Notes under the pieces: generated by a model | The model's input: only the letters and a program-made list of their open reading frames with translations | Database searches by the model: none | What the model was told of the DNA's origin: nothing | Shown: positions 16,396 through 24,573 of the stretch, piece after piece | Numbering within the stretch: position 1 is the first letter of the stretch | Layout of the letters: every line of letters begins with the position of its first letter | Made by a program: the position numbers and the translations under genes | Origin: Bacillus cereus G9842 | Lineage (GTDB): Bacteria; Bacillota; Bacilli; Bacillales; Bacillaceae_G | Direction: 5' to 3' | Length of the DNA: 64,000 nucleotides | Assembly (NCBI RefSeq): GCF_000021305.1 | Contig: NC_011772.1 | Span: 2,022,001-2,086,000, forward strand

Positions 16396-16486
16396 GATGT
16401 AATACCTCACTTTTGTTTTTTTAACTCCACTACAAACAAACGTGCGTTCTTTTTTGGGGTTTGAAAAGGGACCATTTTGTTAACAT

Positions 16487-16550
16487 GAATATTCAAAAAT
16501 AATTTTTTCAAGTTAGAATATTCAAAAACTTATTTATGCAAACAAGCATG
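16487..16550 (+). promoter_or_regulatory. Repeated GAATATTC boxes and a PlcR-like site before rap
   Basis: The palindrome GAATATTC followed by AAAAA occurs at 16487-16494 and again at 16516-16523, 29 bp apart. Downstream, TATGCA-AACA-AGCATG (16535-16550) matches the PlcR box with two mismatches. Either could govern the rap-phr promoter; neither is proven. Confidence 0.35.
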
Positions 16551-16585
16551 TCATGATAACATTTAACAAAAGGGGGTAGAAGTAG

Positions 16586-17659
16586 ATGAGTGTTGACATT
16601 ATTTCTAAAGAAGAAATCACAAAATTATTAAACGAATGGTATCAAGCTATGATTTCACAACGTGTATTACAGTCTCAGAAAATAAAAGAAGATATTGCAA
16701 ATAAAATCAATAATATTAAGGAAGACCAAACAATATTAGTCTACTACGCTTTATTGAATGCACGGTATAAACTGCTAATTCGGGATATGGATAGTACAAA
16801 AGATATTCTGGACAAAATCGAGCCTTTACCAGAGTCTACAGAAACATTTTTAGAGTACTATCATCATTTATTTAAAGCAATTTACGCTATTAATAAAGCA
16901 AACCATAGTGAAGCAAGAATGCAATTTGAAAAAGCTGAAACGTTTTTAGAGTACATGCATGATGAAATTGAAAAAGCTGAATTTAATTATTGGCTTGCAG
17001 TCCATTACTATCACGTATTAAAACCGATCCTAGCAGTTCAATTTGCTACAAAGGCGAATGAAGTATTTTCAATTAGTCCAGGGTATGAATTAAAAACTGC
17101 AGCATGCTTAAATACTTTAGGAATGGCACACATTCGACTAAATGAATTCGAAAGTGCAGAGGAATATTTACTTTCAGCACTAGGTACCTTCCAAAAATCT
17201 AATGATGAACTTCTTATTAAACGAGTTAAGCATAATTTAGGACTTTTATACGCAAGTCAAAACATGCCAGAGTTAGCAATTAAACACTTAGAGGATTCAT
17301 TAGAAAATAACGCTAAAACTATGTTTCTTTTAGCAAGAGAACATTTTAAGTTAGGTTATAGTCATATCGCTAATGAATATATTGAGAATGGCTATAAGAT
17401 TAGCGACTTATGTTATCGTCATCATTTCCGAATTTTAAAAGCAGTACATAACTATGTACCGCAAGAAGAATTAGAAAATGTGGTTATAGAAGGTATTTCG
17501 TATTTTGAAAAAGAAGAATTATATGATTGGGTAAAAGAATATGCTTCTCTTTTAGGTGAAAGATTCTATGGTTCAGAAAATCACAGAAAAGCAAGCAAGT
17601 ATTTGCACATCGCTTTAGATGCAGACAAAAAGAGCATAGAAAGAAGGGCGCTAAAATGA
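16586..17659 (+). CDS. rap: Rap family response-regulator aspartate phosphatase
   Basis: This 357-residue protein has an N-terminal three-helix bundle (EEITKLLNEWYQAMISQRV) and about six C-terminal TPR repeats (for example AACLNTLGMAHIRLNEFESAEEYLLSAL and RVKHNLGLLYASQNMPELAIKHLEDSL). Rap proteins dephosphorylate Spo0F or bind DNA-binding regulators such as ComA; the target cannot be read from sequence. The stop overlaps the start of a phr gene (ATGA), the classic cassette in which the exported, processed peptide inhibits its Rap. AGGGGGT precedes the ATG. Confidence 0.92.
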   Translation: MSVDIISKEEITKLLNEWYQAMISQRVLQSQKIKEDIANKINNIKEDQTILVYYALLNARYKLLIRDMDSTKDILDKIEPLPESTETFLEYYHHLFKAIYAINKANHSEARMQFEKAETFLEYMHDEIEKAEFNYWLAVHYYHVLKPILAVQFATKANEVFSISPGYELKTAACLNTLGMAHIRLNEFESAEEYLLSALGTFQKSNDELLIKRVKHNLGLLYASQNMPELAIKHLEDSLENNAKTMFLLAREHFKLGYSHIANEYIENGYKISDLCYRHHFRILKAVHNYVPQEELENVVIEGISYFEKEELYDWVKEYASLLGERFYGSENHRKASKYLHIALDADKKSIERRALK

Positions 17660-17781
17660 AAAAAGCAATCTTATTAATGATGATGTTATCCGCTGTTTTT
17701 ACTTTTGGTCTTACTAATGTAAAAGACATACCACAAAACGAAGCAATTGAAGTGTTTATGGATCATGGAGAACATATTTAA
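17656..17781 (+). CDS. phr: Phr signalling peptide precursor
   Basis: This 41-residue precursor overlaps rap by 4 bases. It has a Lys-rich start and hydrophobic secretion segment (MKKAILLMMMLSAVFTFGLT), then a linker, and ends EVFMDHGEHI. By analogy with B. cereus-group Phr peptides whose mature form lies at the C-terminus (Phr8 as I recall, YAHGKDI), the predicted heptapeptide is MDHGEHI, sharing the x-x-HG-x-x-Ile pattern. After export and proteolysis it would re-enter by the oligopeptide permease and inhibit the adjacent Rap. The exact cleavage points are inferred. Confidence 0.85.
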   Translation: MKKAILLMMMLSAVFTFGLTNVKDIPQNEAIEVFMDHGEHI

Positions 17782-17790
17782 AACCTAAGG

Positions 17791-17822
17791 AAGAGGGCGC
17801 TTATAGTGTCCTCTTTTTAATA
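17791..17822 (+). terminator. Terminator of rap-phr
   Basis: AAGAGGGCGC pairs with GTGTCCTCTT through two G-T pairs, followed by TTTT. It ends the rap-phr transcript. Confidence 0.7.
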
Positions 17823-18001
17823 TTTATTATTTATATGATGAGGTTGCAGGTACGTCTTTTGGTTATTGTTTGATAAACGTAGGATGTTTCTAAAAATGTG
17901 TATACAAAGGTGTATTTTTGTACTGTATATGTTCACGTACTATATAAAAAAGTATGAAAATCTATAAAAATAATTATTTCAATAAAATTTGTTTTAGATA
18001 T

Positions 18002-18092
18002 TAAAAAGTGCCAAAACCCTTGTGGTATAAGGGGTTTGGCACTTTTGTGTTTTTTATATTTTATCAAATAAACAACCCTAAAACTGCTCATT
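18002..18092. repeat. Second copy of the duplicated hairpin segment
   Basis: The hairpin AAAAGTGCCAAAACCC/GGGGTTTGGCACTTTT (18005-18046) and the following AAATAAACAACCCTAAAACT (18065-18084) correspond to 15094-15173. It terminates the minus-strand gene ending at 18078. Stem changes are partly compensatory (A-T to G-C), so pairing has been kept. Confidence 0.8.
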
Positions 18093-18941
18093 CTTCTCCC
18101 AAGATTCAACGATATAATGTGCAATCGTCGGATTGAAGCCTTTACCAACTAAAAACATAATCGCAGCAACTTCTGTTAATGCGTGTTCATGTGATGTATG
18201 TTTTGCTTCATTTAAACCGTAATCTACCCATGGTTTTACGAAATCTAGTACGGGTTTCTTGAAAGGTAAAAACTGTGTACCGACAACTTGTTGAATTTGT
18301 TGTTGTGTTGGTTCTGTAATTGGTCCAGGTGGTAAGATTTGTGGTTGTGTAATGTCTAATGTTGGCCCAGGCGGTAAAATTTGTGGCTGAGTTGGATCTA
18401 TTGTTGGTGGTTTAGGTGGTGAGACACGTGCGTCGTAGTTTGGTTGATACATTTGTTGTTGGTATTGCGGTTGAGTTGTGTATGGGTTTTGTGGTGTTAC
18501 ATATGGATTTTGCTGATATTGTTGTTCTTGGTTTTGTGGTGCTGCATATGGATTTTGAGGATATTGTTGTTCTTGGTTTTGTGGTGCTGCATATGGATTT
18601 TGAGGATATTGTTGTTCTTGGTTTTGTGGTGCTGCATATGGATTTTGAGGATATTGTTGTTCTTGGTTTTGTGCTACTGCATATGGATTTTGAGGATATT
18701 GTTGTTCTTGGTTTTGTGCTACTGCATATGGATTTTGAGGATATTCATAATTTGGACGTGTGTCATATGGATTTTGTTGAAATTCAGTTTCTTGATTTTG
18801 CGTTGTTGCATATGGATTTTCGTCATATTGTTGTTCTTGTTGCTGTAACTCTTGTTCTTCGTATTGTTCTGTGTATCTCTGTTCCTGCTGTTGAGGGTAA
18901 AATGGTTGCCTTGGGTAAGGCGGTTGATTATTATAGAACAT
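18078..18941 (-). CDS. Gln/Asn/Pro/Tyr-rich repeat protein with conserved C-terminal helix domain
   Basis: This 287-residue protein starts MFYNNQPPYPRQPFYPQQQE, with GGAGGA before the ATG at 18941. Residues about 60-150 are tandem 15-residue repeats (NQEQQYPQNPYAAPQ type), then two ILPPGP linkers, and a conserved C-terminal domain (FLPFKKPVLDFVKPWVDYGL, HTSHEHALTEVAAIMFLVGK). There is no signal peptide. The low-complexity NPY repeats recall spore coat or exosporium morphogenetic proteins, but I do not recognise the family. It is divergent from the ypgQ-like gene. Confidence 0.65.
   Translation of the reverse strand: MFYNNQPPYPRQPFYPQQQEQRYTEQYEEQELQQQEQQYDENPYATTQNQETEFQQNPYDTRPNYEYPQNPYAVAQNQEQQYPQNPYAVAQNQEQQYPQNPYAAPQNQEQQYPQNPYAAPQNQEQQYPQNPYAAPQNQEQQYQQNPYVTPQNPYTTQPQYQQQMYQPNYDARVSPPKPPTIDPTQPQILPPGPTLDITQPQILPPGPITEPTQQQIQQVVGTQFLPFKKPVLDFVKPWVDYGLNEAKHTSHEHALTEVAAIMFLVGKGFNPTIAHYIVESWEKNEQF
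18500..18760 (-). repeat. 45-bp in-frame tandem repeats
   Basis: About five near-identical 45-bp units encode NPYAAPQNQEQQYPQ or NPYAVAQNQEQQYPQ. Their DNA identity suggests copy number varies between strains. Confidence 0.88.
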
Positions 18942-19050
18942 GTTTATTCCTCCTTCATGATGATGCCTACCACCTAGTGTATGGGCAGACAAGAAAATAT
19001 GTGATGAAAAAATGCGGGCGTGTTACAATAAGTAACTGGGTGAAGATAAA

Positions 19051-19698
19051 ATGACAAAACAAGAAAAAATCCAAAAAACAATTACTTTTGTAAAACATAT
19101 TTTAGAAAAAGATGCGAGTGGGCATGATTGGTATCATATTGAGCGTGTACATAAACTGGCGATTTCTTTATCTGAGCAAGAAGGTGGAAATCGTTTTATA
19201 ATTGAAATGGCAGCATTACTTCACGATGTGGCAGATGAAAAGCTAAATGAAAGTGAAGCAGCAGGAATGAAAAAAGTTTCTGATTGGTTAGAAGAGTTAC
19301 GTGTTGAAGAAGAGGAAAGTAAACATATTCTTCATATCATCGCCAATATGTCTTATAAAGGTGGCCATGGCGGCACAGTAGAGTCACTTGAAGGGAAAAT
19401 TGTTCAAGATGCGGATCGTTTAGATGCTCTTGGTGCAATTGGAATTGCTCGTACATTTGCATATGGCGGGGCAAAAGGGAGATTAATGTATGACCCAACT
19501 ATTCCGCCGCGTGAAGAAATGACGAAAGAAGAGTATAGAAAAAATAATGATCCATCTTTAAATCATTTTTATGAAAAACTTTTGAAATTAAAAGATTTAA
19601 TGAATACGAATGCAGCAAAACAAGAGGCTGAAATTCGTCATCGTTACATGGAACAGTTTATTGAACAATTTATGAAAGAGTGGAATGCACAAATATGA
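19051..19698 (+). CDS. HD-domain phosphohydrolase (YpgQ-like)
   Basis: This 215-residue metal-dependent phosphohydrolase carries the HD-domain signature: GHDWYHIERV (first His), ALLHDVADEK (His-Asp pair) and the distal Asp in IVQDADRLDALGAIGIAR. It is most like B. subtilis YpgQ and E. coli YedJ, which have been linked to nucleotide pyrophosphate hydrolysis. The stop overlaps the start of the ABC-F gene (ATGA), so the two are co-translated. Confidence 0.85.
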   Translation: MTKQEKIQKTITFVKHILEKDASGHDWYHIERVHKLAISLSEQEGGNRFIIEMAALLHDVADEKLNESEAAGMKKVSDWLEELRVEEEESKHILHIIANMSYKGGHGGTVESLEGKIVQDADRLDALGAIGIARTFAYGGAKGRLMYDPTIPPREEMTKEEYRKNNDPSLNHFYEKLLKLKDLMNTNAAKQEAEIRHRYMEQFIEQFMKEWNAQI

Positions 19699-21590
19699 AA
19701 ATGTTAACTGTGGAGAACTTATCAAAATCATATGGAGAAAAGCCGTTATTTGATGGATTATCATGTAGTATTACAGAAGGACAACGTGTCGGAATTATTG
19801 GTGTAAACGGAACTGGTAAATCGACATTATTAAAAATTATTGCAGGATTAGAAACTCCTGATACAGGTGATATGACGCATTCACGTGGGTATACAATTAG
19901 TTATTTATCACAGCAACCAGATTTTGATGAAAAACTAACAGTATTAGAGCAAGTGTTCCATGGTGATACACCTTTAATTCGTCTTCTTCGTGATTATGAA
20001 AAAGCGCTATTAAATATTGAAAAAGATCCAAGTAATGAAAAAGTACAGGAACAATTATTTGCAGTGCAGCAACGTATGGATGCAATGAGTGCATGGGAAG
20101 CAAATGCAAATGCGAAATCTCTTCTAACGAAATTAGGAATTACAGATTTCACTGCAATTGTTGGAAATTTATCTGGTGGACAGAAAAAACGTATCGCAAT
20201 GGCACAATGTTTTATTGAAACACCTGATTTATTAATTTTAGACGAGCCTACGAACCATCTTGACCATGAGACAGTTGAATGGTTAGAAGAATATTTAGCA
20301 AGATATACAGGTGCGGTATTACTTGTAACCCATGATCGTTATTTCTTAGATCGTGTGACGAACCGTATTTTTGAATTAGATAATGGTAAATTATATAGCT
20401 ACGAAGGAAACTATAGTACATTTTTAGAAGCGAAAGCACTTCGCGAAGAGCAAGAATTGGCACAAGAATCCAAACGCCAAAATTTATATCGTCGTGAACT
20501 TGCTTGGATTCGTCGTGGTGCAAAAGCCCGTTCTACGAAACAAAAGGCGCGTATTCAGCGTTTTGATGAGCTAAAGGAACAAGAAGGACCAGCTGCAAAA
20601 CAGTCAGTTGATATTGCACTAAGTGGAAGTCGTCTAGGAAAGAAAGTACTTGAGTTAAAAGATGTAACGAAAAAATTTGGCGATAAGACGGTATTACATA
20701 ATTTTAATCATATTGTGAAACCAGGTGATCGTATTGGAATTATTGGGGCGAACGGAAGCGGGAAATCTTCTCTATTAAATATGCTTGCAGGTAAGTTATC
20801 TCCTGATAGTGGTGAAGTTGAAGTAGGACAAACTGTAAAAGTTGCTTATTATACGCAAGAAAATGAAGAGATGAATTTAAATCAGCGTATGATTGAATAC
20901 ATTAAAGAGATTGCAGAAGTTATTCATACAACAGATGGAAAAGTAATTGGTGCATCTCAAATGTTAGAACGTTTCTTATTCCCGACTCATTCACATGGTA
21001 CACCGCTTGGTAAACTATCTGGTGGTGAAAGAAGACGTTTATATTTATTACGTATTTTAATGGGAGAACCAAACGTACTTTTACTTGATGAACCTACGAA
21101 CGATCTAGATACACAAACATTAACAGTACTAGAAGATTATTTAGAAGATTTCCCAGGTGTCGTTTTAACTGTATCGCATGACCGTTACTTCTTAGATAAG
21201 GTAGTAGATGAACTGTTCATCTTTACTGGCGGAGGCGAAGTGCGTGAGTTCCTAGGTAGTTATACAGATTATTTAGAAATGGAAAAAACGAGAGAACTTA
21301 TGGAGAAAGCGGAAGTTCAAAAAGAGAAAAAAGTAGTAGAAGAAGCTCCAAAACAACAACGTAAACGTAAACTTTCATACAATGAGCAGCGTGAATGGGA
21401 AACGATTGAAGATACAATTGCCGAACTTGAAGAGAAAATTGAGTCAATTGGGGAAGAACTTGCGAAAGTTGGATCTGACTTCACAAAGGCACAAGAATTA
21501 TCTGAAGCACAGCAGAAAACAGAAGAAGAGCTAGAAAAAAAGATGGAAAGATGGAGTGAACTATCAGACATCGTTGAAGGATTAAAATAA
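19695..21590 (+). CDS. yfmR: ABC-F ribosome-associated ATPase (YfmR/Uup type)
   Basis: This 631-residue soluble protein has two ABC ATPase domains without membrane segments: Walker A GVNGTGKST (36-44) and GANGSGKSS, signatures LSGGQKKR and LSGGERRR, and Walker B LLILDEPTNHLD and LLLDEPTNDLD. Between them is the P-site tRNA-interaction linker (RRELAWIRRGAKARSTKQKA). The C-terminal coiled coil (after residue 540) marks the Uup/YfmR branch, which helps ribosomes through difficult sequences, overlapping EF-P. The start overlaps the upstream stop; I prefer it over the ATG at 19680, which lies inside the HD gene. Confidence 0.9.
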   Translation: MKMLTVENLSKSYGEKPLFDGLSCSITEGQRVGIIGVNGTGKSTLLKIIAGLETPDTGDMTHSRGYTISYLSQQPDFDEKLTVLEQVFHGDTPLIRLLRDYEKALLNIEKDPSNEKVQEQLFAVQQRMDAMSAWEANANAKSLLTKLGITDFTAIVGNLSGGQKKRIAMAQCFIETPDLLILDEPTNHLDHETVEWLEEYLARYTGAVLLVTHDRYFLDRVTNRIFELDNGKLYSYEGNYSTFLEAKALREEQELAQESKRQNLYRRELAWIRRGAKARSTKQKARIQRFDELKEQEGPAAKQSVDIALSGSRLGKKVLELKDVTKKFGDKTVLHNFNHIVKPGDRIGIIGANGSGKSSLLNMLAGKLSPDSGEVEVGQTVKVAYYTQENEEMNLNQRMIEYIKEIAEVIHTTDGKVIGASQMLERFLFPTHSHGTPLGKLSGGERRRLYLLRILMGEPNVLLLDEPTNDLDTQTLTVLEDYLEDFPGVVLTVSHDRYFLDKVVDELFIFTGGGEVREFLGSYTDYLEMEKTRELMEKAEVQKEKKVVEEAPKQQRKRKLSYNEQREWETIEDTIAELEEKIESIGEELAKVGSDFTKAQELSEAQQKTEEELEKKMERWSELSDIVEGLK

Positions 21591-21665
21591 AAACAAGCTG
21601 CATATATTGAAAAGTAAAGAGAAAAACTTTACACTATTGGTAGAACCTATTTTAGGAGGGAAAAA

Positions 21666-22397
21666 ATGAGAACATCTAATCCAATGTTGAAAAAAGAGGC
21701 ATTCCGTAAAGAGGGAGCAAGCGCTTCTGCGATGACGATTGGCGGAACAGTAGGCAAAACGTTCATTATGCTTATCTTGCTACTTGCAACGTCTGTCTAT
21801 TCATACATACAAATGATGCAGGGGACGATGAAGATGCCAGTATTAATTGGTGCTTTAATCGTTGCGGCAATCATCGCATTTGCGTCTATGTTCTTCCCGC
21901 GTATTTCACCTTTTGGTGCACCAATCTATGCAGCGGTAGAAGGGGTTGTGTTAGGAAGTATTTCAGCAGTTTATACAATGAAATTTGGCGATTCTATCGT
22001 TTTAAATGCTGTATTACTAACAATCTCAATTCTATTTGCAATGTTAGTGTTATATGCAACACGCGTAGTAAAAGTAACGGATAAATTCCGTACAGGCGTT
22101 ATGGCAGCAACACTTGGAATTATGGTTATGTATTTAGTCGTATTCCTACTAAATATGTTTGGTGTAACTGTTCCATACATTCACCAAGGTGGTACAATCG
22201 GTATTATTATTAGTGCAGTTGTTATCGTAGTTGCTGCATTAAACTTATTACTAGATTTCGATTTAATCGAAAATGGTGTACGTAGTCAAGCTCCGAAATA
22301 TATGGAGTGGTATACTGCGATGGGACTAATGCTTACATTAGTATGGTTATACTTAGAAATTCTTCGTTTCGTTTCTTACTTTACGAAAAATGACTAA
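21666..22397 (+). CDS. Bax inhibitor-1/YccA-like membrane protein
   Basis: This 243-residue protein has seven hydrophobic helices after a short polar N-terminus that starts MRTSNPMLKKEAFRKEG. The NPMLKKEAF opening and the tail LLLDFDLIENGVRSQAPKYM with EWYTAMGLMLTLVWLYLEIL place it in the BaxI_1 (DUF1112-type, YccA-related) family. Function in bacteria is unsettled; a proton/calcium leak channel has been proposed for relatives. AGGAGGG precedes the ATG. It is monocistronic. Confidence 0.85.
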   Translation: MRTSNPMLKKEAFRKEGASASAMTIGGTVGKTFIMLILLLATSVYSYIQMMQGTMKMPVLIGALIVAAIIAFASMFFPRISPFGAPIYAAVEGVVLGSISAVYTMKFGDSIVLNAVLLTISILFAMLVLYATRVVKVTDKFRTGVMAATLGIMVMYLVVFLLNMFGVTVPYIHQGGTIGIIISAVVIVVAALNLLLDFDLIENGVRSQAPKYMEWYTAMGLMLTLVWLYLEILRFVSYFTKND

Positions 22398-22399
22398 TA

Positions 22400-22434
22400 A
22401 AAAAATCCTGCATGAAAAATGCAGGATTTTTTTA
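22400..22434 (+). terminator. Rho-independent terminator
   Basis: The stem AAATCCTGCAT/ATGCAGGATTT closes GAAAA and ends in a run of T residues. Confidence 0.9.
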
Positions 22435-22503
22435 TTTTTAAAGATAAATTGAATTTATGGTATAATATGGATATTGGTAACTTGAGTTAAGGGGGGATGG
22501 AAT

Positions 22504-22758
22504 ATGATGAAAGAGAAGAAAGTGATTATGAAAAAGCTATTTTCTAAAAGTTTTTTCATAGAACTAGATGATGCTTTAACGTATCCATCATCAAAAGTCA
22601 TTACTTCAGCAATAGAGAGATATGCGGCTGAATGCAATGAAAGACTAAAATTTGAGAGTAAAGTTAAACCGATTACTTTCTACTTAGAAAATGTAATGTA
22701 CCGTGCTGAAATAAAGATGGCTCGCGGAGGATATTACATATCTTGTACTGAAGTGTAA
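22504..22758 (+). CDS. Small conserved hypothetical protein (DUF4318-like)
   Basis: This 84-residue soluble protein starts after AAGGGGGGATGGAAT. It has a basic N-terminus, a helix (SSKVITSAIERYAAECNERL) and a C-terminal hairpin (ITFYLENVMYRAEIKMARGG ending YYISCTEV). The last part resembles my memory of DUF4318 proteins of Bacillus, but this is unverified. It is followed by a terminator and has no neighbours in an operon. Confidence 0.65.
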   Translation: MMKEKKVIMKKLFSKSFFIELDDALTYPSSKVITSAIERYAAECNERLKFESKVKPITFYLENVMYRAEIKMARGGYYISCTEV

Positions 22759-22766
22759 TAAATTTT

Positions 22767-22807
22767 GAAACTATACATGTTTGAACTATGTATGGTTTCT
22801 TTTTTTG
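22767..22807 (+). terminator. Rho-independent terminator
   Basis: GAAACTATACAT pairs imperfectly with ATGTATGGTTTC, followed by seven T residues. Confidence 0.8.
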
Positions 22808-22922
22808 TTTTGTAAGGTCCAAAATAATACTTTCTACTTACGGATATATCATTTTGTGCTTTTTACCATTCAAACATTTCTCCTTACAATGAAGAAAAAC
22901 ATGTGAGGTGGTATAACTTATG

Positions 22923-23255
22923 ATGAATCGAGTTGTATTAATCGGTAGATTGACAAAGGAGCCAGAATTATACTACACAAAACAAGGCGTCGCTTATGCA
23001 CGAATATGTGTTGCGGTGAATAGAGGATTTCGAAATAGTTTAGGTGAACAACAAGTCGATTTTATTAATTGTGTCGTTTGGCGCAAATCGGCTGAGAATG
23101 TAGCTGAATATTGTAAGAAGGGATCGCTCGTTGGGATTACAGGGCGTATTCAGACTAGTAATTACGATGATGAACAAGGCAAGAGAATATATAGAACTGA
23201 AGTTGTGATTGAGAGTATTACCTTTTTGGAGAGAAGGCGGGAGGGGGCATCGTAA
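22923..23255 (+). CDS. ssbB: Single-stranded DNA-binding protein, short SsbB type
   Basis: This 110-residue OB-fold protein ([40 protein letters not shown]) lacks the glycine-rich linker and acidic DDDIPF-like tip of replicative SsbA, as SsbB/YwpH does. SsbB protects incoming single-stranded DNA during competence in B. subtilis. The gene is alone, not in rpsF-ssb-rpsR. GTGAGGTGG precedes two ATG codons (22920 and 22923); the second gives the usual MNRV start. Confidence 0.9.
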   Translation: MNRVVLIGRLTKEPELYYTKQGVAYARICVAVNRGFRNSLGEQQVDFINCVVWRKSAENVAEYCKKGSLVGITGRIQTSNYDDEQGKRIYRTEVVIESITFLERRREGAS

Positions 23256-23593
23256 TAAAAGGTGATTTTAAGTAATAGCTTCGGAAAAAATTGTGGAAAG
23301 TATTTTAATAAACTTAAAGAGGGGATACCGCCAGCTTTTTTGAAAAAACAAGTAAAGAGTATACAAAATTTTAGAACGTTTTTTGGCTAATCCAGTAACA
23401 AACGAGAATCGTAAAACCCATCACAGGATAGGAATGTATAAAAAGATGAATCGAGTGATAGAAAATAAAAAAAGGGATTCCTTCTGAGCGTAAGGAATCC
23501 TCCTTTTTGTTGCTACCGATAATAGGACGTTATGTTAATTAGAAATGTATACGATATTCATAAAATCCGAACTGTTCAATTTGTTAAAAAAAA
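23256..23593. other. Intergenic stretch, 338 bp
   Basis: It holds the hairpin at 23474-23505 and no identifiable gene. A few short frames lack ribosome sites. Confidence 0.5.
23474..23507. terminator. Terminator between convergent ssbB and the kinase-like gene
   Basis: The stem GGATTCCTT/AAGGAATCC lies between an A-run and CCTCCTTTTT, and could serve both strands. Confidence 0.75.
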
Positions 23594-24154
23594 CTATAGC
23601 TGAAATTCTTTCTTTATAATTTCAGCTACTTCTGTAGCATTTAAATTCGTATTATTGATTCTTATATAATTTTTCTCTGTAATTTCTCCTTCTCTTGAAT
23701 TTAATCTAAAATTTTCAAATGTGCTTAATAAATTTTGTTCAGATTGTTCAATATTTCTTTTCGTTGGCTTATGTTCAAGTCGATGAGGTGTTTTATTTCG
23801 TTGAAGTCTTTCTTCTACATCAGCTTCTAATTCAACAAAATAAATATCAACCCCTTGGGAACGAAAAATATTACATATACTTTCAACATCATCCCAATCG
23901 TTCTTTTCATTAAACGCCCATACGTATGTGAAAATCATTCCATAATGTTCACTCTTTGAAAATGATTGAAATATTTCCTTTCGAAAAAGATGGGTCAATC
24001 GCCACATTTCCGAAGAGAATCCATACAATGGCTCCAATAAATCAATTGTCATATGGTTATGAAATAATTTTAAATTAGTCATCTTTGCTAGTTCTTGTCC
24101 AACTGTCATTTTCCCAACTGCTTGTGGCCCAAATATCAAAACAAACTTTTTCAT
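23594..24154 (-). CDS. P-loop kinase-like AAA protein
   Basis: This 186-residue protein has a Walker A motif FGPQAVGKMTVGQELA (residues about 8-23), a LFHNHMTIDLLEPL segment, and a lid-like RLEHKPTKRNIEQSE stretch. This is the pattern of small nucleotide/shikimate kinase-like P-loop proteins seen in Bacillus accessory regions. Substrate is unknown; relatives are often annotated only as AAA family. It is alone, with GGAGG before the ATG. Confidence 0.65.
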   Translation of the reverse strand: MKKFVLIFGPQAVGKMTVGQELAKMTNLKLFHNHMTIDLLEPLYGFSSEMWRLTHLFRKEIFQSFSKSEHYGMIFTYVWAFNEKNDWDDVESICNIFRSQGVDIYFVELEADVEERLQRNKTPHRLEHKPTKRNIEQSEQNLLSTFENFRLNSREGEITEKNYIRINNTNLNATEVAEIIKKEFQL

Positions 24155-24573
24155 CGAATTCCCTCCAAAAAATAATAAGACATTAATTACAAAATAAGAG
24201 ATTCTGTAAATGTATCATAATCAAAATATTTTGTAGAATCTATATACTTTTCTGCCTTTTGTATTATAAAAATAGTTGTCTTCCAATAACGAAAAATATG
24301 TAAATAAGCTATCCATATGGATAGCTTATTTACATATTTTTTTGTTTAGCGTGTTTTTTTCAAAAATAATGGCGATGCCTCAAGAAATGGATAAAAAATA
24401 AAAATCATCGGAAACGAAAGCTTTTAAAATCCCGTTCCTAATTTAAAATGTAAAAAGAATGAAATAGTATGGTAGCGGGAAGAAAGTAGTAAAATTAAGC
24501 ATCCGAGTAGGAGTATAGAGTGATAACATGTTACAATACGGCTAAGAACATGCAATAAAGGAGAGTTTTTTAC
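24155..24573. other. Intergenic stretch, 419 bp, between divergent genes
   Basis: It contains a 50-bp perfect palindrome at 24292-24341 (listed separately) and otherwise no gene. A GATAACATGTTACAAT segment near 24522 could be part of the promoter for the following gene. Confidence 0.5.
24292..24341. repeat. 50-bp perfect palindrome
   Basis: The sequence is an exact palindrome centred at CCAT/ATGG (24316/24317), with A-rich and T-rich ends followed by two further Ts and a G. It would form a very stable hairpin on either strand and resembles a bidirectional terminator, but it sits between divergent genes where none is needed. Confidence 0.85.

Noticed and set aside
16535..16550. PlcR box upstream of rap
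   Set aside because: TATGCA-AACA-AGCATG has two mismatches at conserved positions of TATGNAN4TNCATA, so it is kept only as a weak candidate.
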